Below, piece by piece: positions 15,441-23,405 of a DNA stretch of 42,162 nt. Position numbers and translations under genes: made by a program. Location: the NCBI GenBank assembly GCA_027003075.1, contig JALWYV010000042.1, forward strand, positions 75,146 through 117,307, in the 5' to 3' direction. This DNA comes from Caldifarciminota bacterium. Its GTDB lineage: Bacteria > Hydrothermota > Hydrothermia > LBFQ01. Position 1 is the stretch's first letter. Every line of letters starts with the position of its first letter. The notes beneath the pieces are model-generated. The model saw only the letters and a list, made by a program, of their open reading frames with translations, made no database searches and was not told where the DNA came from.

Positions 15441-16956
15441 AAGGCACTTCCCCCTTCTCTATTAGGGTGAAGGCTGCGGCGAGGGCGCTCCCTATCTCCG
15501 TCACCCGATAGGCCCTCTCACCGGGCATCAAATCCGCCGCCTTACCGTGTACGTAGACTCCGGCTATGGCCGCCTCAAGTGGGTTCATACCCTGAGCAAG
15601 GAGACCACCTATAAGACCCGAAAGGAGATCGCCGCTTCCACCCCTTGATAGGGCGGTGTTCCCGGTGGGGTTGATAACCACCTCTCCCCTGTGGGCAATA
15701 ACAGTGGGTGCCCCCTTGAGAACCAGTACGCCCGGAAAGGTGGTTGAAATTCTCCGGGCTATGGTTATCCTCTCCCTGTCTATGGTCCTCGGCGATTTTC
15801 CGGTTATGGCACCGAGTTCGCCCGGGTGAGGGGTGAGGACGAGCCGGGGATTCTCCGGTAGAGGTCTATTCTTAAATGCGAAGAGAGCGTCAGCGTCAAC
15901 CACACCGGGTATGTGGGGAAAGGTCTTCAAAAGCGTATTAACGAACTCTATGGCCTGAGGGTATCGGGTTATACCCGGACCCACGACGAAGGCGTTGAAG
16001 TTCAGTCTGGCCTGCACTACGTACTCCACGTTCTCCTTTATGAAGTGTCCCCGTCTGTCGGGTACGTCCACCATGATGACGTCCGGAAGGGGCGGGGGTG
16101 AGTTCACGACGTGTTTCAGGCTCTTCGGCACAACGCTGTATACCAGCCCGACGCCGCTTCTCAGGGCGCCCACGGCCGTCATGTACACGGTGCCGGGGTA
16201 CTGGTAGGATCCCGCAAATATGGCCACTTTTCCGAAGTTCCCCTTGTTCTCGTGGCCCAGCCTCGGAGGGAGTATGTCCCGGATATCTTCATCCCCGTAG
16301 ACCCTGTAGGGTTTCAGGTCTCCACCCACGGGGAAACCGAAGTCCACGACGGCCACCTCCCCGGCAAACCGACGGCCCGGGAAGAGGAGGACGGAGGTCT
16401 TGAGGGCGCCGAGGCATACGGTGAGGTCCGCCCTTACGGCCACATCGCCAACGTTGCCGTTCTCGTCCACGCCGGAGGGTACGTCCACACTCACGACGTA
16501 TGGGGCGTACGAGTTTATTATCTCCACGACCTCGGAATAGGGGGACCTGATCTCTCCACTGAAACCTACGCCGAATATGGCGTCAACCACTAAGTCGGAT
16601 CGGGCTATCTCCGCGGCCATGGACGGGTCTTCGTAGTACCGTACCTCGCCGAGATTGAACCGCTTGAAGAGGTCCACCTGCTTTTGAAGGAGCGGGGAGT
16701 ACTCCCCTTCGGGCAGAAAAACTGTGACCTCTGCTCCCGATAATGCACACCTGCGTGCACACGCTACTCCATCACCTCCGTTATTACCTTTGCCTGCCAC
16801 TACCACAACCCTTGCCCCCCGCAGGTCAAACCTCTCACTGATCTCCCTGTAAATGCCTTCGGCCGCAATCTCCATAAGGGTTTCAGAGGAAATACCCAGT
16901 TCCTCTACGAATGCATCGTACTGTTTACTGTGCAAAAACGAAAATACCATCCGCAT
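15418..16956 (-). CDS. nnr: Bifunctional NAD(P)HX epimerase / dehydratase
   Basis: This enzyme repairs hydrated NADH and NADPH. The 512-residue product joins a YjeF_N epimerase domain (about 1-205; VVAGKGNNGGDG, DAIFGVGFSGEI, DVPSG) to a ribokinase-like dehydratase domain (about 220-512; KGNFGKVAIFAGS, VVGPGI, DADAL, LTPHPGEL, NTALSRGGSGDLLSGLIGG). Both active-site sets look intact. Several in-frame ATGs are close together; the one at 16956 lies 10 nt after TAAAAT on the minus strand and is chosen. The frame open to 16998 would include that promoter. Confidence 0.93.
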   Translation of the reverse strand: MRMVFSFLHSKQYDAFVEELGISSETLMEIAAEGIYREISERFDLRGARVVVVAGKGNNGGDGVACARRCALSGAEVTVFLPEGEYSPLLQKQVDLFKRFNLGEVRYYEDPSMAAEIARSDLVVDAIFGVGFSGEIRSPYSEVVEIINSYAPYVVSVDVPSGVDENGNVGDVAVRADLTVCLGALKTSVLLFPGRRFAGEVAVVDFGFPVGGDLKPYRVYGDEDIRDILPPRLGHENKGNFGKVAIFAGSYQYPGTVYMTAVGALRSGVGLVYSVVPKSLKHVVNSPPPLPDVIMVDVPDRRGHFIKENVEYVVQARLNFNAFVVGPGITRYPQAIEFVNTLLKTFPHIPGVVDADALFAFKNRPLPENPRLVLTPHPGELGAITGKSPRTIDRERITIARRISTTFPGVLVLKGAPTVIAHRGEVVINPTGNTALSRGGSGDLLSGLIGGLLAQGMNPLEAAIAGVYVHGKAADLMPGERAYRVTEIGSALAAAFTLIEKGEVPFIDVASR

Positions 16957-16966
16957 AAGCATTAAT

Positions 16967-16972
16967 ATTTTA
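16967..16972 (-). promoter_or_regulatory. -10 element of nnr
   Basis: TAAAAT on the minus strand, 10 nt before the ATG at 16956 and divergent from gatA. Confidence 0.55.
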
Positions 16973-17050
16973 TGGCCGGTATGTGCAACGGGTTTCACCA
17001 GTCACCATGGTATGTCCTTTGTAAGTGTACACGAGGCTTCCGGCACCCCG

Positions 17051-17056
17051 TATAAT
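17051..17056 (+). promoter_or_regulatory. -10 element of gatA
   Basis: TATAAT preceded by CCCG, 10 nt before the gatA ATG. Leaderless start. Confidence 0.7.
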
Positions 17057-17066
17057 CCCATTCTTT

Positions 17067-18353
17067 ATGGACGTGGGAGTTGAAGCCCTGAGAAGGGATC
17101 CGCTTAACGCCGTTCTAACCGTGGTTGAGGAGTACGAAGTTACAGAAGGTCCCCTAAACGGTTTGCCCGTGGCCGTAAAGGATAACATCACGACGGCCGG
17201 AATAAGGACGACGGCCGCATCAAAGATCCTGGAAAACTACGTTCCCCCCTACGACGCGACTGTTATAACCCGACTCAAGAAGGCCGGCGCCCGTATAGTG
17301 GCCAAGACCAATCTTGACGAGTTCGCCATGGGATCAACAGGAGAGAACTCGGCCTTCGGTCCCACGAAGAACCCCCACGACCCCTCCCTCGTTCCGGGGG
17401 GGTCCTCCTCAGGATCCGCCGCTGTTGTTGGCGCGGGCATGGTTCCGGTCGCACTCGGTAGCGATACAGGGGGGTCAATAAGGCTTCCGGCCGCCTTCTG
17501 TAACGTGTGGGGGTTCAAGCCCACGTACGGAAGGGTTTCCCGGTACGGTCTCATAGCCTTCGCCTCCTCCCTTGACGTCATCGGACCCATAGCAGGGGAT
17601 CTGGATATCCTGGCCCGGGTTATGGAGGTTATATCCGGTCCCGATCCGGCCGACGCGACCACCCTTGACTCCCCACCTTTTTCCTACGAGAGGAGCAGGG
17701 AGTTTTCGGCGAGGGGAAGGTACAGAGTGGGTTTCGTGAAGGAGCATCTGGAGATCGTTTCGGACGAGATCCGTGAGAGATTTCTCGCCCTGATTGACAG
17801 GATAGGCCAGAGGGGGAACGAAATCGTTGAAGTTTCTCTGCACAGTGGGAAGTTTGCCCTTCCGTCCTACTACATAATAGCCACAGCCGAAGCCTCCTCC
17901 AACCTTGCCCGGTACGACGGTGTCCGCTACGGTGTACGGGTGGACGGGAAGGACCTGACCGATACCTACGTCCGTACCCGCTCCCTCTTCGGGAAGGAGG
18001 TCAAGAGGAGGATACTGGTGGGTACGTTCGTCCTCTCCCACGGTTACTACGAGGCCTATTACCTGAAGGCTCTAAAGGCCAGACGCCTGATAAAGGAGGA
18101 GATAGCCTCGTGGTTTAAGGAGGTGGACGTCGTCCTTACCCCCACCAACCCCACCCTGCCACCCAGAATCGGTGCCGGTTTCTCGCCCGTGGAATACTAC
18201 CGTCTGGACACTTTGACCGTCCCCTTCAGTCTCGCCGGTGTTCCGGCCCTCAACGTCCCCCTCGGCGATTTCGTTGGCGTACAGGTGGTTGCCCCTTACG
18301 AAGAGGACGAGAGGGCTGTAGGTTTCGGTATGTATGTTTCAGAGATCCTCTAA
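17067..18353 (+). CDS. gatA: Asp-tRNA(Asn)/Glu-tRNA(Gln) amidotransferase subunit A
   Basis: GatA is the glutaminase subunit of GatCAB, which amidates Glu-tRNA(Gln) or Asp-tRNA(Asn). The 428 residues carry the amidase Ser-cis-Ser-Lys triad: Lys38 (VAVKDN), Ser113 in GGSSSGSAA and Ser137 in DTGGSIR, with the same spacing (75 and 24 residues) as known GatA. The length is somewhat below the usual 470-490 because the N-terminus is trimmed. The frame is open to 17025, but the ATG at 17067 follows TATAAT by 10 nt. gatC lies separately at 26997-27254 behind tRNA-Gln, and gatB is not in the window. Confidence 0.95.
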   Translation: MDVGVEALRRDPLNAVLTVVEEYEVTEGPLNGLPVAVKDNITTAGIRTTAASKILENYVPPYDATVITRLKKAGARIVAKTNLDEFAMGSTGENSAFGPTKNPHDPSLVPGGSSSGSAAVVGAGMVPVALGSDTGGSIRLPAAFCNVWGFKPTYGRVSRYGLIAFASSLDVIGPIAGDLDILARVMEVISGPDPADATTLDSPPFSYERSREFSARGRYRVGFVKEHLEIVSDEIRERFLALIDRIGQRGNEIVEVSLHSGKFALPSYYIIATAEASSNLARYDGVRYGVRVDGKDLTDTYVRTRSLFGKEVKRRILVGTFVLSHGYYEAYYLKALKARRLIKEEIASWFKEVDVVLTPTNPTLPPRIGAGFSPVEYYRLDTLTVPFSLAGVPALNVPLGDFVGVQVVAPYEEDERAVGFGMYVSEIL

Positions 18354-19395
18354 ACTCTCCCTATTCCTTGAGTCCTACGTTTACGGGAAGTTCCTCCTCG
18401 TTGACTTCAAGACGTACGACACAGGGAGCGAAGGGGGGTACATCCTCATACTCCTTGGGGATTACACGGACGAGGACGTTAAAATAATAGAGAGAAACAG
18501 GCTGTTCCCGCGAACGATCGTTTACAGGGATAAAGGGAGGCTCGCCGTTCACATAATCGCCTACGAGAAACGCAGTTTCCCGTGGTTGAACGTCCTTATG
18601 TTCCTGCTTACACTCGTCTCCACCTTCTTCGCCGGCGCTCTCAACGCCGGAGTCAACCCCTTCGGCCCCGGTATCCTTCAGGGCTGGGTGTTCGCCGTAC
18701 CCCTCCTCTCCATACTCGGCGCCCACGAGTTCGGCCACTACCTCGTGGCCCGTCGGTACGGTATACCCGCATCCCTCCCCTACTTCATCCCCTTCCCCTC
18801 CCTCATAGGGACGATGGGGGCGGTAATACGGCTGAGGGGAATACTACCCAGTCGCAGGGCGCTCCTTTACATGGCCTTCGCCGGCCCCATAGCCGGTTTT
18901 ATCGTGGCCGTACCAGTGCTGATCATCGGCCTCTCCATGAGTCAGGTCGTCAGTTCCGGCCTCGCGGGGGTAAGGCTCGTCTTTGGCGAACCGCTGTTCT
19001 TTAAGCTCCTCTCCTTACTCGTCGTTGGGAAGGTGCCGGAGGGAATGGATCTGATGCTGCATCCGATGGCCTTCGCCGGCTGGGTGGGACTTTTTGTCAC
19101 CGCCCTGAACCTCATCCCCCTCGGTCAGCTTGACGGGGGACATATACTCTACGGACTCCTTCCGAAGTACCACAGGTGGGTGGGATGGGTGGTGATCCTG
19201 CTCATGCTCCCGGCAGGCCTGCTCTGGAACGGGTGGTGGGTGTGGGCTTTTATCGGCCTCCTGATGGGACCGGGGCATCCCCCCGCCGTCTTCAACGAGA
19301 GGGATATAACCACCACCGAAAAGGTCGTGGGCGTACTCTCCCTCCTTCTGTTCCTGCTCTCGTTTACCCCCGTGCCTATAAGGGTGGTGATGTGA
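18334..19395 (+). CDS. Site-2 protease-like M50 metallopeptidase
   Basis: A 353-residue membrane zinc peptidase that would cleave substrates within the bilayer. Zinc ligands are visible in HEFGHY (His131, Glu132, His135) and in the distal GQLDGGH (Asp267). About seven membrane helices surround them. The N-terminal 80 residues form a small soluble domain. No PDZ domain is apparent, so this is the simpler archaeal/plant-like EGY1 type rather than RseP. Translation starts at ATG 18334 inside gatA (20-nt overlap). The stop abuts the convergent MscS gene with no gap. The substrate is unknown. Confidence 0.88.
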   Translation: MFQRSSKLSLFLESYVYGKFLLVDFKTYDTGSEGGYILILLGDYTDEDVKIIERNRLFPRTIVYRDKGRLAVHIIAYEKRSFPWLNVLMFLLTLVSTFFAGALNAGVNPFGPGILQGWVFAVPLLSILGAHEFGHYLVARRYGIPASLPYFIPFPSLIGTMGAVIRLRGILPSRRALLYMAFAGPIAGFIVAVPVLIIGLSMSQVVSSGLAGVRLVFGEPLFFKLLSLLVVGKVPEGMDLMLHPMAFAGWVGLFVTALNLIPLGQLDGGHILYGLLPKYHRWVGWVVILLMLPAGLLWNGWWVWAFIGLLMGPGHPPAVFNERDITTTEKVVGVLSLLLFLLSFTPVPIRVVM

Positions 19396-20580
19396 TCACC
19401 CCTGGGGCCAGTTCCTGAACCAGACGTCCCTCTGCGGGAAGGGTATCTCTATACCCTCGGCGTCGTACCGCCTCTTTACCCGTTTGATGAACTCGTGTCT
19501 CAGGAGGAACACGGCCTCGGCCGATATGGCCTTAAGGACCACGACGAAGTTTATGGAGGAGTCCCCGAACTCCCTGTAACGCAGGATGGGTTCCCACTCC
19601 TTCACCTCTTCGGCCAGCCTCTCAAACATCTTCAGATCCCTCTCAAACCTTTCCCTCTCCTTATCTCCGGACGCCGTGGCTACCCTCTCCCTGTACTCCG
19701 ACAGCTTTTTGTCGGCCACGATCCCGGTTACTTCCCTCTGAACCTCTCTCGCAACCTCAAGGGTGATCTCCTCCACCCTGTCAAGGTCGGAACTGTAGGC
19801 CACCCCCATGGGTACGGGTACACCCCTCGGCTTCTCTATGAGGTCGTAGTTTATGAGGATTGAGGATGCCAGTTTGGAGTTGGGAACTATAACGATGTTG
19901 TTGGCTATTGTCTGAATGAGGGTATTCCTCCAGGTCATATCCTTAACGAAACCCTCCTCACCGTTCTCAAGCTTAACGTAATCCCCCCTCCTTATCTGGC
20001 GGGACATGATAACGTTGAGTCCTGCGAACAGGTTGCTCAGGGTATCCTGAAGGGCGAGAGCAACGGCCAGACCTCCGACCCCCAGAGCCGTAAGTATGGG
20101 AGTAACGGATATCCCACCGCTCTCTAAGGCCATCAGGAAAGCGACCGTCAGGACTATTATTCGGACTATGGATTTTAAAATCCCCGTGGGAACCTCTTCC
20201 GGAAACTTCTGGACGTAGGAGTCTATGGCGTGGTTTACGATCTCGGCGAACACCCACGCTATGGCGAGGATGATGAGGGCGAGTATTCCCGTATTGTACA
20301 GCTTAAGGACCTTCGGCGGGAATTTCGCAGCCAGATACGTGGCGTTCACGGAGAAGTAGAGGGATAGGAGGAGGAATATGAAGAGGACGACCTTTTTGAC
20401 CGCAGATACGAGGACGTCGTCCGCCTTGGTTCTGGTCTTTTCAGTGAGTTTCCTTATAACTCTGAGGATTACGATATCCAGAATTACGCCTATCAGGAAG
20501 ACGGCTACGAAGACGATAACGGGCGACAGGAGACCGAAGAAGCCGAGAATTCCGGAGAGGTTGTCGGGAAAGCCGCTCAT
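19396..20580 (-). CDS. MscS-family mechanosensitive channel
   Basis: A 394-residue channel of the inner membrane that releases solutes on hypo-osmotic shock. Membrane segments lie in residues 10-190, and the pore helix is recognisable in LGVGGLAVALALQDTLSNLFAGL. It is followed by the MscS beta domain (RRGDYVKLENGEEGFVKDMTWRNTLIQT and NNIVIVPNSKL). The C-terminal alpha/beta cap is long and charged (about 260-390). ATG at 20580 is 7 nt after TAGAAT on the minus strand. Its stop touches the stop of the convergent protease gene. Confidence 0.92.
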   Translation of the reverse strand: MSGFPDNLSGILGFFGLLSPVIVFVAVFLIGVILDIVILRVIRKLTEKTRTKADDVLVSAVKKVVLFIFLLLSLYFSVNATYLAAKFPPKVLKLYNTGILALIILAIAWVFAEIVNHAIDSYVQKFPEEVPTGILKSIVRIIVLTVAFLMALESGGISVTPILTALGVGGLAVALALQDTLSNLFAGLNVIMSRQIRRGDYVKLENGEEGFVKDMTWRNTLIQTIANNIVIVPNSKLASSILINYDLIEKPRGVPVPMGVAYSSDLDRVEEITLEVAREVQREVTGIVADKKLSEYRERVATASGDKERERFERDLKMFERLAEEVKEWEPILRYREFGDSSINFVVVLKAISAEAVFLLRHEFIKRVKRRYDAEGIEIPFPQRDVWFRNWPQG

Positions 20581-20587
20581 AGTTTTT

Positions 20588-20593
20588 ATTCTA
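20588..20593 (-). promoter_or_regulatory. -10 element of the MscS gene
   Basis: TAGAAT on the minus strand, 7 nt before the ATG at 20580. Leaderless start. Confidence 0.65.
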
Positions 20594-20888
20594 AAGGTGG
20601 TGATACTGAAAGAGGTGCCGAGAAATTCGGTACGTCCGGGAACGTTTACTTTGCCTGCGACTTCAACTCATGGCCGTATCTGAGAACGTCAACCTCATGT
20701 AGTACAAAGACTTTTCAAAAAACACAGTAGAAGGCAGGAAACAACACTCCGAAAACAGGTAACCGCCTGATAGTCACGTCCTGCACGGTACGATATACTT
20801 CCTGTACGCCAAGACACCTACGACTACGATGCACCGTGACCCATCCGAGGGGAAGGTCAGGGATCCTCTTAACTTCCCGTAGGACCCT
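20594..20888. other. Non-coding stretch between apbE and the MscS gene
   Basis: About 300 bp without a convincing gene on either strand, unusually long for this window. It has a small imperfect hairpin, GTGCCGA / TCGGTAC at 20615-20633 (one G-U pair, loop GAAAT), about 22 nt upstream of the MscS -10. No tRNA, known riboswitch or terminator with a T run is seen after apbE. Confidence 0.4.
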
Positions 20889-21596
20889 TTAAAACCCCTT
20901 AAAAACTTTCACGTCGGTACTTTCCGGAACCAGACCCTTTATGGAACCTCCAGTTATCACGCACAGGGTGGACAGGACGTCCGCCACAACCGGATCTCTG
21001 GACTTCACGGCGCATACGAACCTCCCTCTCACGACCTTCCCCTTCAGTGGATCGTAGATATGCGGGGTCGTGTCCTGAGTCCTCGTAGTGGAAGATACGA
21101 AAAGGAAACCATCCTTCAGATTCACGTCGCCGAGGGGTGTGCCGTCCGGAGAAACGACGGGTACCTCCACCTCGTGGGAGGAGTATATACCGCTCCCACC
21201 GAAGTTTATAAAAGCGCTATCAAACTTAAACTTCTCCAGAAGCAACCTGAAGAACACCCCCTTCGCTATCCCCCCCGGATCAAACACTGTTCCCTTCGGA
21301 AAGTACCATAGACTTCTACCCAACCTCACGGGTACCTTACCCGGACTCCTGTAGAAGGGATCAAACCTGCCACCCGTTTTCTCCCGCCACTTCAGGGACT
21401 CAAGGAGGACGATGTCGGTTTCGTACGGTACCGTTAAGGTCTCTCCCTCTGATACCCACCCCTCCCAGAAGGGTCTCCATAGACTGTCAAGCCTTCGGGC
21501 GAGGGCAAAGACGCTATCCACATAACGCTCCGGGATGACACCCACGTAAAGGAGCGTCCCCATTACGTACTGCATCCGGGTCAGAAGTAGTATCAT
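20889..21596 (-). CDS. apbE: FAD:protein FMN transferase (ApbE family), minimal form
   Basis: ApbE moves FMN from FAD onto a Thr or Ser of target proteins outside the cytoplasm. The 235-residue product has DPGGIAKGVFFRLLLEKF, INFGGSGIY, HIYDPLKGKV and a C-terminal ADVLSTLCVITGG matching the family D-A-L-S-T segment. It is much shorter than the usual 300-350 residues and lacks an obvious signal or lipobox. The ATG at 21596 overlaps the upstream stop as ATGA. A frame open to 21773 would lie inside the previous gene and is rejected. It is the last gene of a four-gene unit with an FMN-binding protein, its likely substrate. Confidence 0.85.
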   Translation of the reverse strand: MILLLTRMQYVMGTLLYVGVIPERYVDSVFALARRLDSLWRPFWEGWVSEGETLTVPYETDIVLLESLKWREKTGGRFDPFYRSPGKVPVRLGRSLWYFPKGTVFDPGGIAKGVFFRLLLEKFKFDSAFINFGGSGIYSSHEVEVPVVSPDGTPLGDVNLKDGFLFVSSTTRTQDTTPHIYDPLKGKVVRGRFVCAVKSRDPVVADVLSTLCVITGGSIKGLVPESTDVKVFKGF

Positions 21597-22048
21597 AGGA
21601 ACATCTCTTTGAGCGTAGCACCCATCATAAAGAGCAACCCTCCTACCATCAGAAGGGAAGATACGGGTTTTAAAAGCACGAGACCTTCGGGGCCGAAGCG
21701 CAAAACCCACGGTACGAGGACGAGGCCCAACATTCCTATAGCAGTAAATACGACCGTGGTCGTTTTTACCCACCCTCTAATGGACGTAAAGCTGAAAAAG
21801 AAGGCGCTCACCAGGAGAAGGACGGAGGTTATGAAGGAGTGGAAGTGAGAGACCTCGGCGAGTTGGAGGGGAGTTTTCGGGTACTTCATAAGCTCTTCGT
21901 TTCCCCTGTAGTAGGCCAGAAAATCGGCAGGCGTCCTACCCACCTTCAACTCCACTATTACGAGCGCGAACACAAGCCCAAGCACAGCAAGGACGCAGAA
22001 GAAGAGATAAGCCACCTTAAAGGATACGTCAAGTTCCCTGAGTCTCAT
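21593..22048 (-). CDS. Four-helix membrane protein of the flavinylation module
   Basis: A 151-residue protein with four membrane segments (about 12-32, 70-90, 94-114 and 123-143). The motif EVSHFHSF places His68 and His70 at the start of helix 2, which could bind haem or interact with quinone. I do not recognise a named family with confidence. It is coupled to the FMN-binding gene upstream (4-nt overlap) and to apbE downstream (ATGA), so a role in electron transfer with the flavinylated protein is the simplest inference. Confidence 0.65.
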   Translation of the reverse strand: MRLRELDVSFKVAYLFFCVLAVLGLVFALVIVELKVGRTPADFLAYYRGNEELMKYPKTPLQLAEVSHFHSFITSVLLLVSAFFFSFTSIRGWVKTTTVVFTAIGMLGLVLVPWVLRFGPEGLVLLKPVSSLLMVGGLLFMMGATLKEMFL

Positions 22049-22536
22049 CTTCCGAACACCTCCCTGTAAATTATGAGCGCCCTCTTAACACCCAACGATA
22101 TTGACCTGACGGATATGGTGGCACCGGCTATGTTGGGTACGTCTTTCCCGGGTTTTATGGGGTCGTCCGCCCCCTTGCCTCTGAAGTTCTTCAGGAACCT
22201 CCGGTTCCCTATCTGGTAACCGTACTCCTCTCTATACGCCAGAACCTCAACCTCCATGACCCTTCCCTCCGGCGATATGACAACCATGAAGGTTATGGGC
22301 AGATGCTTACCCTTTATGTCGTCCACGAGGGCCGTCTTTATCAGGGTATCCCCCCTGTATCCGCGGTAAAAGATCAGGACCTTGCGGGATGGCATGGGAA
22401 GGCGGTGCTTTTTAAGTACCCTCTTTATCCTGTCGTCTGCCTTCACCCTTACCGTCTCCACCCTCTCAACGTCGGAGAGTACCCGTTTGAGGGCGCTATC
22501 CGGATGAACGAACCACGTACTGGAGAGCAGGATCAT
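22045..22536 (-). CDS. FMN-binding domain protein, likely ApbE substrate
   Basis: A 163-residue protein whose C-terminal 90 residues match the FMN_bind domain of RnfG/NqrC-type proteins: ITFMVVISPEGRVMEVEVL, then DVPNIAGATISVRSISLGVKR. Thr140 in GATIS is the expected covalent FMN attachment site, although the usual Ser/Thr before the Gly is Ala. The N-terminus is a very short hydrophobic run (MILLSSTWFV) with no basic residue, an odd signal. The start overlaps the outer membrane protein stop (ATGA). The domain call is good; extracytoplasmic location is inferred. Confidence 0.8.
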   Translation of the reverse strand: MILLSSTWFVHPDSALKRVLSDVERVETVRVKADDRIKRVLKKHRLPMPSRKVLIFYRGYRGDTLIKTALVDDIKGKHLPITFMVVISPEGRVMEVEVLAYREEYGYQIGNRRFLKNFRGKGADDPIKPGKDVPNIAGATISVRSISLGVKRALIIYREVFGR

Positions 22537-23306
22537 AACGTTACACCGAATATGGTACGGAACTCAGGTCCACCCACTGGGAGCGCGGTTACGGAGATTG
22601 AGAACTTCGGTGATGAATAGTGGATAACGGGACCGAAGAGCATCTCCGAACCTTCAGGTGAACCTCCCGGCAGGAGAGAACCGCTCCACCCTCTGGAGTT
22701 TATAGCCTCAAGGCCGAGGCTCCAGTTTCCGATCTTGTAAGAAATCCCACCAGTAATTTCAAAGATCGCACCCCTCTCAACCTCCGTTTCGTATCGGGTT
22801 TCTGATCCTTCGGTTACGGCTCTGGCAACGTACTCCATCTTCTGGGCCAGTATCAGGTTGGACGCCAGAACGAAGTTGCCGAAGTTTCTGCTCAGGAGGA
22901 GCTTCTCCTCAAACTCGGTCTCCCTCGGTGAGTAGGTTACCTCACCGTACATTCCCAGGCCCACGGGATGAAAGGTCGGGTTCAACATACGGTATATGAA
23001 AGCGGCGGACAGGCCCGGCTCAAAGTAGTATTCGGCCTCCCTCTCCCCGATCCGATACCGGCTCTTCAGGTTCAGGTACAGGTCAAGGGTAAGCCGGGGC
23101 GATATCGCGAACTCCACCTCCGTGCGGGTGTGGATTAGGGAGGAGTACCCTCCATCTCCGCCGTGCTGAACGGTTACCCACTGCTCGTACTCAACGAGAC
23201 CTTCGGGAACGGGATCGGCGGTATAGGAGTACGTGAATATCCGCTCGTGCGCGGACAGACTTCCAGCCATAAAAGGCAAAGCGAAAAGGACGGTTATCTT
23301 CCTCAT
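22533..23306 (-). CDS. Predicted outer membrane beta-barrel protein, first gene of the flavinylation module
   Basis: A 257-residue protein with a clear signal peptide (about 1-19, ending SLSA) followed by alternating amphipathic strands rich in Tyr, Glu and Arg and a terminal segment ending in a hydrophobic residue (FRTIFGVTL), all typical of outer membrane barrels. A precise family is not certain. It begins 9 nt after TATAAT on the minus strand and overlaps the FMN-binding gene by ATGA. Its place with an FMN-binding protein, a His-containing membrane protein and ApbE is notable. Confidence 0.7.
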   Translation of the reverse strand: MRKITVLFALPFMAGSLSAHERIFTYSYTADPVPEGLVEYEQWVTVQHGGDGGYSSLIHTRTEVEFAISPRLTLDLYLNLKSRYRIGEREAEYYFEPGLSAAFIYRMLNPTFHPVGLGMYGEVTYSPRETEFEEKLLLSRNFGNFVLASNLILAQKMEYVARAVTEGSETRYETEVERGAIFEITGGISYKIGNWSLGLEAINSRGWSGSLLPGGSPEGSEMLFGPVIHYSSPKFSISVTALPVGGPEFRTIFGVTL

Positions 23307-23315
23307 GAAGGTGGT

Positions 23316-23321
23316 ATTATA
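23316..23321 (-). promoter_or_regulatory. -10 element of the flavinylation operon
   Basis: TATAAT on the minus strand, 9 nt before the ATG at 23306. Confidence 0.65.
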
Positions 23322-23392
23322 GAGGAGTAATCCTGACTAAAATGGTCGGGATTATGCGAACCCGTACCGTTAATCAGTACCCACGCACACCT

Positions 23393-23398
23393 TAGGAT
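23393..23398 (+). promoter_or_regulatory. -10 element of rarA
   Basis: TAGGAT, 7 nt before GTG 23406. The hexamer is weaker than most, but the position is the same. Confidence 0.45.
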
Positions 23399-23405
23399 TA
23401 ACAAC

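Noticed and set aside
21597-21773. Longer ApbE N-terminus
   Set aside because: The extension lies inside the preceding membrane gene in another frame, is Arg-rich and unlike ApbE; ATGA coupling at 21596 fits better.
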